Positions 7,473 through 16,856 are shown, numbered from the stretch's first letter. The stretch: 43,627 nucleotides of DNA from Rhodococcus erythropolis NBRC 15567 (GCF_001552595.1 NZ_BCRM01000039.1:1-43627); one strand, 5' to 3'. Translations and numbers: made by a program. Notes: generated by a model not told the origin, from the letters alone.

Positions 7473-8687
7473 TCATCTGGTTGCCACCTTTAAACTCGAT
7501 AGCCCGCGGAAGGACAGCCCGGTACGCCAGCGAGGCTGTTCGACGAGCTGGAGACCGGGAAAACGAGCCACCAGGATCGGGAACAGTAGGGATCCTTCGA
7601 GCCGGGCCAGCGGCGCGCCGAGACAGAAGTGAATGCCGGCGCCGAACGACAACGGTGGGACTCCGGTTCGGGTGATGTCGAGCTTATCCGGGTCACAAAA
7701 TCGGTCCGGATCTCTGTTGGCCGCCCCGAGCAAGGTCAATACGATCTGACCGGGATGTAGATCGACTCCTGCCAGCCGTGTCGGCTCGAGCACCGTGCGC
7801 CCGTTGGTCTGGACGGGGGAGTCGTAACGCAACAATTCTTCGACGGTATTGCTCGCCAAGTCGGGCCTGGCACCCAGTTCGCGCATTTGGTCGGGGTGAG
7901 CGAGCAGCGCGGCGACACCGTTGCCGATGAGGTTTGTGGTGGTTTCGAACCCTGCGGCGAACAACAGAATCGCGGTGCCGACGCATTCGTCGTCATCCAG
8001 GATGTCGTCGCCGTGCGCGACGGCGAGTCGGCTGAGTAGGTCATCGGCGGGGCGGGCGCGTTTGACCGACAACAGGTCAGCGAAATACATGGCAAGTTGG
8101 TTCTCGGCTTCACAGGCGGCGGTCAGAGCCTCAACATTGGCTCCGGGTTCCAGTGAGGCGAGCAGGGCACGCACCAATGGCGCGGCAACTGCCCGATCGG
8201 CCGCGGGAACTCCCAGAAGTTCGCCTATCACATTCACAGGCAGCGGGAGCGCCAGATCGGTGATGATGTCGACGAAGACCTGTACCTCCATGACGTTAAG
8301 TAGGTGATGGATCTGTGTGATGATGCGGCTGCGCAACTCGTCAATGTGTCGAGGGGTGAACACGTCGGCCACCAGTCGACGCAGCCGGTGATGGTCAGGG
8401 GGGTTACGGAACAGCATGGTGCGCCGGAATCGATGCATGGCCCGACGTTGCAGCTCGTCAGGGATCTCGGACAAGCCGAAGCCCAGCGACTCGTCGGCCT
8501 TGCCGAGTCTGCGGTCGCGGAGCGCCGCCGCGCAATCGTCGTAGCGACTCAATACCAGCACCCCCGATCGCGTAACCAAGACGGGGCGCGTCTCTCGCAG
8601 CCGTCGGAACGCTTCGTAAGGTCCGGCTGCGCCGTGATCGGTGAGTAAGGCGTCCAGGAGCAGTTCCCTCTCGGTCGGTACATTCAT
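7473..8687 (-). CDS. Cytochrome P450, soluble actinobacterial type
   Basis: 404-residue class I bacterial P450. I-helix AGFETTT lies at residues 245-251 (acid-alcohol pair E248/T249), the K-helix ExxR at E284-R287, and the haem loop FGAGIHFCLGAPLAR with ligand Cys355. It has the length of soluble CYP107/CYP140-like enzymes; a family cannot be assigned by eye. Its ATG overlaps the stop of the upstream thioesterase gene (ATGA), so they form one operon. It would need a ferredoxin and reductase, possibly those at 19.5 and 17 kb. Substrate unknown. Confidence 0.92.
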   Translation of the reverse strand: MNVPTERELLLDALLTDHGAAGPYEAFRRLRETRPVLVTRSGVLVLSRYDDCAAALRDRRLGKADESLGFGLSEIPDELQRRAMHRFRRTMLFRNPPDHHRLRRLVADVFTPRHIDELRSRIITQIHHLLNVMEVQVFVDIITDLALPLPVNVIGELLGVPAADRAVAAPLVRALLASLEPGANVEALTAACEAENQLAMYFADLLSVKRARPADDLLSRLAVAHGDDILDDDECVGTAILLFAAGFETTTNLIGNGVAALLAHPDQMRELGARPDLASNTVEELLRYDSPVQTNGRTVLEPTRLAGVDLHPGQIVLTLLGAANRDPDRFCDPDKLDITRTGVPPLSFGAGIHFCLGAPLARLEGSLLFPILVARFPGLQLVEQPRWRTGLSFRGLSSLKVATR

Positions 8688-9217
8688 GCTTGCCTCTTAG
8701 TATTCGCCTGTGACTGCAGGAAATGTTCGACGTCGACCAGGATGAACAGGGCGGTCGCCGTGGTGACCGATCGACCCTCTATATCCTCGATCCTGGCCGC
8801 GAGATTCAATTTCCGGCCATCGCGAGACCGTGTATCGGCGTGCAGGGTGTAAGGCGTGGCAAGCAGAACCGGCGCGAGGTAGTCGAGTTCGAGACGGCGC
8901 GTCACGCCGAGTTCTCCGACCGTGTAGAGCAGGAAACCGAAAAGATCGTCGATTACGGTCGCCACCGCGCCGCCGTGTGCTATCCTGGGCACCCCTACGT
9001 GACGTTGGTTCGAAGAGGTGGTGAGCAACGACGCCGTCTCGGCAACGCCGTACCGACAGGTAATGCCCGTGCGGGTTCGTCGGCCCGCACCCAAGACAGT
9101 TGGGGTGGTGGGGTGGCAACTCAGGCGAGCTAGATTCTTCCAGCGGCCGGAATGAGCGCACCCAGTCATCCATGTCTGGGTCGACCGACCCCCGACCGCA
9201 TCCGAAGCTTTGCCCAT
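8684..9217 (-). pseudogene. PaaI-like thioesterase with two compensating frameshifts
   Basis: Open frame of 177 codons with a strong AGGAAGG ribosome site before ATG 9217, in the position matching the start of the first thioesterase. Codons ~15-68 read in the wrong frame. The family segment (ELPPHHPNCLGCG, NPHGHYLSVRR) is intact in the neighbouring frame from 9173 to about 9010. Aligned with its paralog, the DNA has lost one base between ~9160 and ~9205 and gained one at ~9008-9011 (TTCGAACC in place of TTCGACC). The C-terminal half (HVGVPRIAHGGAVATVIDD) is in frame and normal. The product would be a hotdog domain with a scrambled N-terminal third. It may be inactive, tolerated, or a sequencing artefact. 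It overlaps the P450 start by 4 bp. Confidence 0.8.
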
Positions 9218-9292
9218 GGTCCGACCTTCCTGTCGATGAAACCGCGCTTAATGCCGGTCTCGAGTGTGACCGTTATGCAAATACACCTGAGC

Positions 9293-9308
9293 GCACTCCG
9301 GAGAGTGC
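9293..9308. promoter_or_regulatory. 16-bp palindrome upstream of the thioesterase-P450 operon
   Basis: GCACTCCGGAGAGTGC is a 6+4+6 inverted repeat whose centre CGGA is flanked by perfect half-sites. It lies 76 bp upstream of the start at 9217, a plausible repressor or activator site. A partial copy sharing ACTCCGGAGAGTGC occurs at 25301-25314. Confidence 0.45.
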
Positions 9309-9490
9309 GGTGGCAGCCCTTCGCTCAACTCCACGTTGGTCAGGCGAGGTGTCCCGCCCAACGGGAGATCACGACCCCATCTCCTTCACCAGTGCCGTAG
9401 TCTGCGATGGACGCCGGTGTCGTGAAAAACTTCCCGCCCCGCGTTCCATCTGCCTCGTCCTATTCAGAACTCCGGTTGGAAAAAAATTTC

Positions 9491-11122
9491 CTAGATTTCG
9501 ATGACAGCTAGCTCTCCTTCGGCGTGCAGGGAGCGTAGGCGCTTCTTGTCGAACTTGCCGACTGAGGTCTTGGGCACCTCGGAGATGAAGCACCAACGCT
9601 CGGGCAGCCACCACTTGGCGACCTTGCCGTCGAGGAAGTCGCGCAGATTAGCAGGTGCGGGCTCGCGGCCCTCACGTGGAACGATCACCGCGAGGGGGCG
9701 TTCTTGCCACTTCTCGTCCGGCACTCCGATCACAGATGCCTCGAGCACGTCTGGATGACCGGCAAGCAGCAGTTCGAGCTCGACCGAGGAGATCCACTCC
9801 CCGCCGGACTTGATCACGTCCTTGGCGCGGTCGGTCAGCGTCACGAAATTGCGTGCATCGATCCGCCCGACGTCGCCGGTGCGTAACCACCCTTCCTGAA
9901 ACTTCTCACTGTCATGCTCCTCGCCGACGTACGAGCCGGTAATCCAGGGCCCGCGTGCTTGCAACTCACCGACCGCTTCGCCGTCGTGCGGGAGCTTATT
10001 GCCCTCGTCGTCGACAATCCTCAGCTCCACCCCTGCAACCGGGCGGCCTTGGGTGGCGCGCAGGCGCCAGCGCTCCTGCACATCGAGCGATACCGGTGGG
10101 CGTGCGATGGCGGCCAGCGGCGAGGTTTCGGTCATTCCCCATGCCTGGACGACCTGCACGCCGTACCTCTCCTCGAAGGCCTCCATCAGGTGAAGGGGTA
10201 CTGCGGAACCACCGCAGGCGACCAGACCGAGAGAGGAGATGTCATAGCTGGAGTTTGCCTCCAAGAAGTTTAAGACGTCATTCCAGATCGTCGGAACTGC
10301 GCCCGCGACGGTCGGCCTCTGTGCGTCGATGAGCCGCACCAGCGGCTCAGCCTGCAGGAACCTGTCAGGCATGAGTAGGTCGGCGCCCGACATAAGGGCG
10401 GCATAGACTAGTCCCCAAGCGTTGGCGTGGAACATCGGCACGATGGCAAGGATCCGATCATCGCAGCTGACTCGCAGTCCGTCGGCGGCGCAGGCCGCCA
10501 TCGAATGCAAGTACGTCGACCGGTGGCTGTAGGCGACCCCTTTGGGGTTGCCGGTGGTACCCGAGGTATAACACATAGCGGCTGCGGACTGCTCATCGAG
10601 ATCAGGCCAGTCGAACGTATCGGACTGAGAGGCGAGGAACTCCTCGTACCCCACGACCCTGACCCCGTCACGGTGCAGCGGGGTAAGGTCCACTTCGCCG
10701 GTCACGACGACGGTGTGCACGCTGGTGAGCTGCAGCAGTACAGGGGCCAGCAAGGGCAGCAGGCTTCCATCGAGAATTACGACCTGATCCTCGGCGTGGT
10801 TGCCGATGTAGACAAGTTGATCAGGGGTGAGACGTAGGTTCAGGGTGTGCAGCACTGCGCCCATCGAGGGCACCGCACAGTAGGCCTCAACATGCTCCTG
10901 GTTGTTCCACATAAAGGTCGCAACACGCTCATCGCCTGTGATCCCGCAACCGCGCAATGCGTTGGCCAACTGTGCGGCTCTCCGTCCGACTTCGGCGAAA
11001 GTGCCGACCTTAACGCTCCCGTCGGACTGCAAGGTCCGTACGGTTGCCGAGCTATGCACACTCGAACCGTGGCGCAGAATCGCCGCAGTTGTCAAGGGAA
11101 AGTTCATCATCGTGCTCTGCAT
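9491..11122 (-). CDS. Long/medium-chain acyl-CoA ligase (AMP-forming)
   Basis: 543-residue member of the ANL adenylating superfamily, full length. The P-loop-like motif YTSGTTGNPKG is at residues 185-195; the core motifs YGVQVVQAWGMTE and GWLRTGDVG are present, as are the hinge DRAKDVIKSGGEWIS and the C-terminal catalytic Lys region (PKTSVGKFDKKRL). The WGMTE and DVIKSGGEWISS forms are typical of fatty-acid and alkyl-carboxylate CoA ligases. Start: ATG 11122, seven bases after GAAGGA. It is the last gene of the minus-strand cluster and would activate a carboxylic acid made by the P450, dehydrogenase and aldehyde dehydrogenase steps. Substrate unknown. Confidence 0.9.
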   Translation of the reverse strand: MQSTMMNFPLTTAAILRHGSSVHSSATVRTLQSDGSVKVGTFAEVGRRAAQLANALRGCGITGDERVATFMWNNQEHVEAYCAVPSMGAVLHTLNLRLTPDQLVYIGNHAEDQVVILDGSLLPLLAPVLLQLTSVHTVVVTGEVDLTPLHRDGVRVVGYEEFLASQSDTFDWPDLDEQSAAAMCYTSGTTGNPKGVAYSHRSTYLHSMAACAADGLRVSCDDRILAIVPMFHANAWGLVYAALMSGADLLMPDRFLQAEPLVRLIDAQRPTVAGAVPTIWNDVLNFLEANSSYDISSLGLVACGGSAVPLHLMEAFEERYGVQVVQAWGMTETSPLAAIARPPVSLDVQERWRLRATQGRPVAGVELRIVDDEGNKLPHDGEAVGELQARGPWITGSYVGEEHDSEKFQEGWLRTGDVGRIDARNFVTLTDRAKDVIKSGGEWISSVELELLLAGHPDVLEASVIGVPDEKWQERPLAVIVPREGREPAPANLRDFLDGKVAKWWLPERWCFISEVPKTSVGKFDKKRLRSLHAEGELAVIEI

Positions 11123-11205
11123 ACCATTCCTTCATTCGATAGTGCCTGCGAACGAACAGCGATCCGCAGATCAATTCACCGGGCGTCCTGGTTAACAGCG
11201 GGCTG

Positions 11206-12273
11206 TCAGAGACCTGCAGCCGTAAGTGAGGTTGAAGCCAATTCCAGGGACTCGACCAGGTTCGACTCGAGTTCTGGTAGTCGGCTAGCCGCCGTGACCA
11301 CCGCCGCTAAGCGAGCGCGCGCATCAATGTCGCGTTGGGTCCCGGCACGTGCAGTTTCGGTCCATGCCTGCGCACAACGGCTGGCGGCGACGGCGAGGTC
11401 GGCGGTGGCTAGATCACCGGTCAGGCGTGCGACATCCGCGCAGCCATCGGCGAGCAACCGGCGGAATAGGCCGCCGCCGGTGCCCGCCTTCTCGATGAAA
11501 GCGCCCAGACTGAACAGGAAGATCTCAAGATCTCTTGTCGGAAGGTCTGCCCAGGCTCGAAGGTCGGCCGCCAACTGCTCGACTGCAGCTAGCCCCTCGG
11601 CCCCGGCCTCCATGGTCGTGAGATCAACGATCCCCGGCTGTGACGGGTGGCGCATGTTGGCCGCGGATTGGCGAAATGCCTCTGCCGCCACTGTTGCCAT
11701 GTCTGGCAGCGCGCTCGGCCAGGTGATGCGGTATGTACAGTGGCGCGTCGGTTGAGGGAAGGACGTCGAGGAACGCGCCCGAGCCAGCGAATCGAGCGGG
11801 ACTTCCTGCACCTCGGCGCGATCATTGTCTACGACGAAGGCAATCCCCTTAGCTTCGTCGTAACCGATCACCACGATGTCGTGGCGACTCATCTGCAACT
11901 GGACCTGCAGGTACGGTAGCTCGGCTATGTCGCCCCACACCAGGCTGGGTCTGCCTGCGTCGATCTCGTCGAGAACCCAAGACCATCCCTCACTGGGATC
12001 GTCGGTGGTGAGAACGTGGACCTGTCCGCCTAGCCGGCGGGGTAGATCGATTTCGAAGTCGGCCCCTCGTCCCACCAAATACAATGGTGGAACCAGGTCA
12101 TTCGATCGGAGGTACGCTAGCCCCAGCGAGCCGCCGAGTGCGAACACCAGACCTTCATCGGGTGGCCCTTCCCACCCCAGTCCATGCCAGTGCAGAAGAT
12201 CCCGCATTGCGCCAGAACCACAGTGCCCCCCGATCTGATGGGGGTAGTCCTTGATCAGGATCTTGCGGGGCAT
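11206..12273 (-). CDS. BtrH N-terminal domain / DUF4872 protein
   Basis: 355 residues. The N-terminal ~140 residues match the BtrH N-terminal domain, a papain-like fold: GGHCGSGAMRDLLHWHG places the candidate nucleophile at Cys18, and SRHDIVVIGYDE plus FVVDND supply the His and Asp region. The remainder resembles DUF4872. BtrH itself is an acyltransferase that moves an acyl group from a carrier protein to an amine in butirosin synthesis. The role here is unknown; acyl transfer to or from a small molecule is inferred from family and from the neighbouring CoA ligase. The gene lies 37 bp after the SDR gene and 83 bp before the ligase, so it is probably in the same operon. Confidence 0.8.
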   Translation of the reverse strand: MPRKILIKDYPHQIGGHCGSGAMRDLLHWHGLGWEGPPDEGLVFALGGSLGLAYLRSNDLVPPLYLVGRGADFEIDLPRRLGGQVHVLTTDDPSEGWSWVLDEIDAGRPSLVWGDIAELPYLQVQLQMSRHDIVVIGYDEAKGIAFVVDNDRAEVQEVPLDSLARARSSTSFPQPTRHCTYRITWPSALPDMATVAAEAFRQSAANMRHPSQPGIVDLTTMEAGAEGLAAVEQLAADLRAWADLPTRDLEIFLFSLGAFIEKAGTGGGLFRRLLADGCADVARLTGDLATADLAVAASRCAQAWTETARAGTQRDIDARARLAAVVTAASRLPELESNLVESLELASTSLTAAGL

Positions 12274-12311
12274 GTATCTTCCTTTTTTGGGTGGTGGGTT
12301 CGAAGACCAGG

Positions 12312-13148
12312 TCAGTTGTTCCGAATTCTGTCCAGGTAGGCCTGACGTGCCCCCATGTCCACGTCGTCGAGGAATACAGAGTCTGTGTCCAGGGCCGATC
12401 CGAGCCTGGTGGCGAGCCGTTCGGGGACGAACTTCATCGCTGCGACCATGCTCCCTGCGAGGCGAGTGACGCGCACGAAGGGCCGCGGTTTCTCGATCAG
12501 TTCGCCTGTCACTCGAGCGATTTCCTCGGGCTCTGCATTGCGCAGTCCCTTGGCTCCTGCTGTCCCAGCAACGAGTTCGGTGTTGGTGAACGTGGGCCGC
12601 ACTGTGGACAGCCGCACGCCTGACTTGCGGTATTCCAGTCGCGCCGCCTCCGTGAATCCGATGACCGCGAATTTGGTGCCGCAGTAGGTCGCCAGACCGG
12701 GGACGGCGAGCTCGCCGGCCAGTGATGCGGTGTTGATGATGTGTCCAGTACGACGAGGGAGCATCCGTTGAAGGGCGAGTTTGGTCCCAAAGATGACTCC
12801 CAGGACGTTGATCTCGACCTGCCGCCGGGTCACCGCGTCGTCTTCCTCGTGGGTGTGCCCGGTGGGCATGATGCCCGCGTTGTTGATCAGCACGTCGAGG
12901 GGGCCGAGGTCTCCCTCGACTAGGTCGAGAAAGTCTTTGAACGAGTCAGGGTCGGTGACATCGAGGCGGGTGACAACCTTAACCCCCAGTTCGGCGGCGG
13001 TCTCCTTAGCACGTGCCTCGTCGATGTCGCCGATGGCCACGCGGTGACCTCGTCGGATCAGCTCCTTCGCGGTCTGGTAGCCGATGCCGCGGGCTCCCCC
13101 GGTGATCGCCACTGTTTTCGCGGCGGTATGGGGATTGTGTGTCGTCAC
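12312..13148 (-). CDS. Short-chain dehydrogenase/reductase
   Basis: 278-residue classical SDR. The cofactor motif TGGARGIG is at residues 16-23, NNAG at 89-92, catalytic Ser142 (INTASLAG) and Y155-x3-K159 (YCGTK). GTG 13148 overlaps the aldehyde dehydrogenase stop by 4 bp (GTGA) and follows AAGGAG; the longer upstream frame is not used. D41 after the second strand (AIGDIDE) suggests NAD preference. In this operon it would oxidise a P450-generated alcohol to the aldehyde or ketone; reduction is equally possible chemically. It resembles the SDR that accompanies CYP136 in mycobacteria, as far as can be judged from memory. Confidence 0.9.
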   Translation of the reverse strand: MTTHNPHTAAKTVAITGGARGIGYQTAKELIRRGHRVAIGDIDEARAKETAAELGVKVVTRLDVTDPDSFKDFLDLVEGDLGPLDVLINNAGIMPTGHTHEEDDAVTRRQVEINVLGVIFGTKLALQRMLPRRTGHIINTASLAGELAVPGLATYCGTKFAVIGFTEAARLEYRKSGVRLSTVRPTFTNTELVAGTAGAKGLRNAEPEEIARVTGELIEKPRPFVRVTRLAGSMVAAMKFVPERLATRLGSALDTDSVFLDDVDMGARQAYLDRIRNN

Positions 13149-14674
13149 TTGCTGTGCTCCTTGTTCAGGCCGAGGCGTTGTCGTAGACCGCGACCGGCTG
13201 CTGCACGCAATACTTTTTCGGCGATGGCCGTACGTCGGGAGGTGTACGGGTACCACGTGAGTTCTCGTGTCAGGACAGGGATCCGCGGCTCGGTCACGGA
13301 CTGGACCCGGCAGTATTTGTGAAGTCCGTAGGCGCCGCCTAGTCGCGCACCGATACCTGAGGCCTTCCATCCACTGTGCGGCAGTGTGGTGGCGAAGAGG
13401 TTGCTGAAGACGTCGTTGATGTTGACTGCACCCGCGTCCAGACGTTGTGCGATACGCCGCGCACGAGCATGGTCGCGGGTCCACACTGTGGCAGACAAGC
13501 CGAACGCCGAGTCGTTAGCCAGGTGGATGGCCTCGTCCTCGTCCGCGACACGCATCACAGGGATCGTGGGGCCGAAGGTCTCCTCGGTCATGCAGGCCAT
13601 TGTGTGGTCGACGCCGACCACAACGGTTGGAGCGTAGTAGTTCCCGACCGCGCTTAGGGTTCCGCCGGCCAGTACCTGCGCACCTGCCGCCACTGCCTGG
13701 CTGACGTGGCGATCGGCTATCTCGACCTGTCTCGCCGTGACCATCGCACCTACGTCGTCACCTGCCGCGGCACCTTGGGTAAGTGACCGTACTCGTTGAG
13801 CCAGCCGGGCCACGAACTCGTCGTAGATCTCAGAGACCACATACACCCGCTCGACTGAGATGCAGACCTGCCCCGCGTTGAACAGACCGCCCCACGCGAT
13901 CCCCTCCACAGCACGAGCAAGGTCGGCATCCTCCAGCACGATCGCCGGATCTTTACCACCTAACTCCAAGCTCACAGGCTTCAATTGCTCGGCACAGCGG
14001 ATCGCGATTGTCCTCCCGGTGGCTGTCGAGCCCGTGAACTGAACGAAGTCAGCGGCGTCCACGACCGCAGCACCTGCTTCGCTAGCACCCACAACATGCG
14101 CCAAAACTGGTGGGGCGCCGATCTCGTGCCAGCCCTCGACGACTCGTGCACAGGTCAGTGGCGTCTCTTCCGAGGACTTCGCCAGGACTGCGCATCCGGC
14201 AGCCAGCGCAGGAGCTGCATCCATGAGGAAGAGGGTGATCGGGAAGTTCCACGGTGTGATGAGCCCGACAACCGGGTACGGGTGGTAGGTCTTGGACAGC
14301 CGTTTCGGCAGACTTAGCAGACCTGCGGATCGGACTTGCTCGTCAGCGAGAAACTTCTCGGCATGGTTTGCGTAGTAGGTGATGAACTCGCACGATGCTG
14401 TCGTCTCAACCAGGGCGTCGGGGCGCACCTTGCCTGTTTCGGCTTGCAGCAGATCGGTGAGTTCGTCGGTGTGAGCCAGGATCCAGTCTCGCCAGCGATG
14501 CAACCATCGGGAGCGTTGCCGCGGGCTTGCCTGAGCCCACCCGAGCTGAGCGCGGCGGAGATCGGCCGCGATGCTGTTCACGGTCTCGCGGGTATCGATG
14601 GGGACGGTTGCGACCAGCCGGCCGTCGGCGGGGTTGCGTACGTCCAGGGCATCCGCTGTGGTCGCCGTGCTCAT
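13145..14674 (-). CDS. NAD(P)-dependent aldehyde dehydrogenase
   Basis: 509-residue ALDH-superfamily enzyme of the succinate-semialdehyde-dehydrogenase-like branch. The cofactor motif PWNFP is at 141-145, FTGSTATG at 213-220, the general base Glu237 (LELGGK) and nucleophile Cys271 (NAGQVCIS). ATG 14674 is chosen because CGGAGG precedes it and it overlaps the upstream stop (ATGA); an in-frame start at 14728 would lie inside the upstream gene. The branch assignment does not fix the substrate. In context it would oxidise an aldehyde made by the SDR to the acid used by the CoA ligase. Confidence 0.92.
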   Translation of the reverse strand: MSTATTADALDVRNPADGRLVATVPIDTRETVNSIAADLRRAQLGWAQASPRQRSRWLHRWRDWILAHTDELTDLLQAETGKVRPDALVETTASCEFITYYANHAEKFLADEQVRSAGLLSLPKRLSKTYHPYPVVGLITPWNFPITLFLMDAAPALAAGCAVLAKSSEETPLTCARVVEGWHEIGAPPVLAHVVGASEAGAAVVDAADFVQFTGSTATGRTIAIRCAEQLKPVSLELGGKDPAIVLEDADLARAVEGIAWGGLFNAGQVCISVERVYVVSEIYDEFVARLAQRVRSLTQGAAAGDDVGAMVTARQVEIADRHVSQAVAAGAQVLAGGTLSAVGNYYAPTVVVGVDHTMACMTEETFGPTIPVMRVADEDEAIHLANDSAFGLSATVWTRDHARARRIAQRLDAGAVNINDVFSNLFATTLPHSGWKASGIGARLGGAYGLHKYCRVQSVTEPRIPVLTRELTWYPYTSRRTAIAEKVLRAAAGRGLRQRLGLNKEHSK

Positions 14675-15396
14675 CGGGCCTCCGGGAGTGAGTGGAGCCC
14701 GCGGGCGATCCCGTCGGGCTGGGTGCATCTGTCGGGTGTGTCGGTGAAAGCGTCAGCGATCACGTGGGTGCGCTCAAAGATTCGCTGTCCATAGGTATGC
14801 CGAAGCTCGGTCAAGATCGTGTTCAAAGGCAGGTCGTCGAAGACGCCGCGCTCGCGGACATACTCCATGTGCAGGGCTCCGTCGGCGGCGAAGGCGTGCA
14901 GGAGGGCGTCGTGCTCGCCGTCGAAATCCACCGGCGGCACCCCGAAACGGGCACACAACTCGGTGTTGAACGCCGGGGTCGCCTTCATCCACCGGCCGTT
15001 GACGTAGAGATGGCTGTAGCCGTGATAGACGAACAGGTCCGTGCCGCCCATGAGCGCTCGCAACGCTTCGGTCTGCAAATGATTTCGGACGTCGGCAAAC
15101 CCCAGTAGCGCCGGAATCCCTGCCGCACGGCACACCGCGGTCAAGAGCACCGCCTTCGGGACGCAATAGGCGCGCCCGGTCTCGAGGACGAAGCTTGCTC
15201 GATAATGGGCGGGATCGTCCGACACCGTGTAGGGGTCGTACCGGATCTGGTCGCGGACGGCGGCGAAGAGGCGCTTCGCCTTGTCCCGGTCGGTGCCCGC
15301 ATCCCCAACCGCGGCGGCGGTGAACGCCCGGACGGACTCGTGCTCGATGTCGAGGAAGTCGGTCGCCCACGAGTGCGCCAGCGGTGCCTTATTCAT
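14671..15396 (-). CDS. Transglutaminase-like cysteine protein
   Basis: 241 residues with a bacterial transglutaminase-like (papain-fold) core. GRAYCVPKA gives nucleophile Cys78; HGYSHLYVNGRWMKATPAFN holds the His (129, or 125). The third triad residue, Asp in most members, is Thr140 here (KATP where xxDP is usual), and the same KATPAFN form is, I believe, shared by a bacterial subfamily, so catalysis may differ from true transglutaminases. The C-terminal block HMEYVRERGVFDDLP is also part of that subfamily. ATG 15396 follows a GGAG site and overlaps the P450 stop. Possible roles are amide hydrolysis or acyl transfer; nothing here decides. Confidence 0.8.
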   Translation of the reverse strand: MNKAPLAHSWATDFLDIEHESVRAFTAAAVGDAGTDRDKAKRLFAAVRDQIRYDPYTVSDDPAHYRASFVLETGRAYCVPKAVLLTAVCRAAGIPALLGFADVRNHLQTEALRALMGGTDLFVYHGYSHLYVNGRWMKATPAFNTELCARFGVPPVDFDGEHDALLHAFAADGALHMEYVRERGVFDDLPLNTILTELRHTYGQRIFERTHVIADAFTDTPDRCTQPDGIARGLHSLPEAR

Positions 15397-16856
15397 CTGC
15401 GCTCCAGAGTTATCGGCAACCCGTCGACCGGAATGGGGAGTGAGGTGTTGTCCCACCTCGCTTCATACTGATCGGGGACCGTCCAGGTGTAGGTGCGTAG
15501 CATGTGGTGCAGAATCGCCTTGACTTCGAGGGTGCCGAAGTGCAGACCGATGCACTTGTGTACCCCTCCTCCGAAGGGGATCCACCCGAGGCGGTGATTC
15601 TGGTCCTCACGCCGCGGTTCGCTGAAGCGGTCAGGGTCAAAGGTGTCGGGGTCGGTCCAGCACGACTCGTCGAAGTGGTTCACCGACGGAGCCACGGCCA
15701 CCAGGGTGTCCGCCGGGATGTGGTGGCCGGCGATATCCACGTCTTCGACCGTCTTGCGCATCACGATGGGCACGGGCGCCACCAGACGGAGTGTCTCCTT
15801 GATCACCAGGTCGAGAGTCTCCAGTGAGTCCAGGTCGTCGATGTCCGGGCGGCGTCCACCGAGTCGGTCGGACTCGGCCCGCGCCCGTTCCTGCCAGGCC
15901 GGGTGCTTGGCGAGGAAGTAGGCGGCAGCGGTGGTGGTGATGGTCGATGTGTCGTGGGCCGCCATCATCAAGAAGATCATGTGGCTAACGACGTCCTCAT
16001 CGGTGAACGCCTCACCGTCGGCCGTGCGCGCATGGCACAGCCCCGCAAAGAGGTCGCCTCCTTGGCCACTTCGAGCCGCCGGCAGGTGCCGGGTGAAGTA
16101 GTCCTCCAAGAGCGCGCGCCCACGGACTCCCGCTCGCCAACGAGTCCCCGGTAACGGGAAACGGATGATCGAGCTGGCCGCACGCACGGTGGCCACGAAG
16201 GCGTCGTTGATGGCATCGGTATCCTCGCTACCCCCCCGACCTGCCATGAAGACCTTCGTGGCGACGTCGAGAGTTAGTGCCTTCAGCAGCGGGTAGATGC
16301 GCGTGGTGGATTGTCCCGCTGTCCACCCTGGGATGCTGGCCTCCAGCGTCGGGCCGAGCTGGTCGACGTAGCCGGCGAGTCGGTCGCGGGTGAACGCCTC
16401 CTGCATGATCCGCCGATGCATCCTGTGTTCGTCGAAGCTCATCAACATCAGGCCCCGATGAAAAAAGGCATCGATGAGATAGGTCCACCCGTCCTGGGAG
16501 AACGACTTCGCCTTGGTGGTCAGCACCTCCTGTATGGCATCCGGTCCGGCAACCGCCACTATTTTCGTGCCGAAGGCGCCCATCCACGACACAGGTCCTA
16601 GCCGCTGGTACCTGGCCCGGGAGAAGTTAGATCCGAACCGGATGTAGTCCAGGGTGTGACCGAGCAGAGGCATGCCAGCGGTCCCTAAGACCGGTTTGAG
16701 GCCTGACCCCGCCGGGGGCGGGGCGAGCTCTCGGACAGGCCACCGGTCACTGGCCCCGAGCAGGGCCGCGTCGACCCGACTCGGCAGTGGCACCATGAGG
16801 ACCGACGAGAGTCGCTCACGACCCTTCGCCAGCGGGAGATGGATAATGTTCGTCAC
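15393..16856 (-). CDS. Cytochrome P450, CYP136-like
   Basis: 487-residue P450, longer than most soluble actinobacterial ones. The N-terminal PPPAGSGLKPVLGTAGMPLLGH and FFHRGLMLMSFDEHRMHRRIMQEAF stretches are close to my recollection of mycobacterial CYP136. I-helix AAHDTST is at 299-305, ExxR at E354-R357, and the haem loop FGGGVHKCIG has ligand Cys435. GTG 16856 follows AAAGGAAC. It lies between the ferredoxin reductase and the transglutaminase-like gene in a near-continuous operon. CYP136 has no settled physiological substrate. Two P450s in one operon suggest sequential oxidation of one substrate. Confidence 0.88.
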   Translation of the reverse strand: MTNIIHLPLAKGRERLSSVLMVPLPSRVDAALLGASDRWPVRELAPPPAGSGLKPVLGTAGMPLLGHTLDYIRFGSNFSRARYQRLGPVSWMGAFGTKIVAVAGPDAIQEVLTTKAKSFSQDGWTYLIDAFFHRGLMLMSFDEHRMHRRIMQEAFTRDRLAGYVDQLGPTLEASIPGWTAGQSTTRIYPLLKALTLDVATKVFMAGRGGSEDTDAINDAFVATVRAASSIIRFPLPGTRWRAGVRGRALLEDYFTRHLPAARSGQGGDLFAGLCHARTADGEAFTDEDVVSHMIFLMMAAHDTSTITTTAAAYFLAKHPAWQERARAESDRLGGRRPDIDDLDSLETLDLVIKETLRLVAPVPIVMRKTVEDVDIAGHHIPADTLVAVAPSVNHFDESCWTDPDTFDPDRFSEPRREDQNHRLGWIPFGGGVHKCIGLHFGTLEVKAILHHMLRTYTWTVPDQYEARWDNTSLPIPVDGLPITLERR

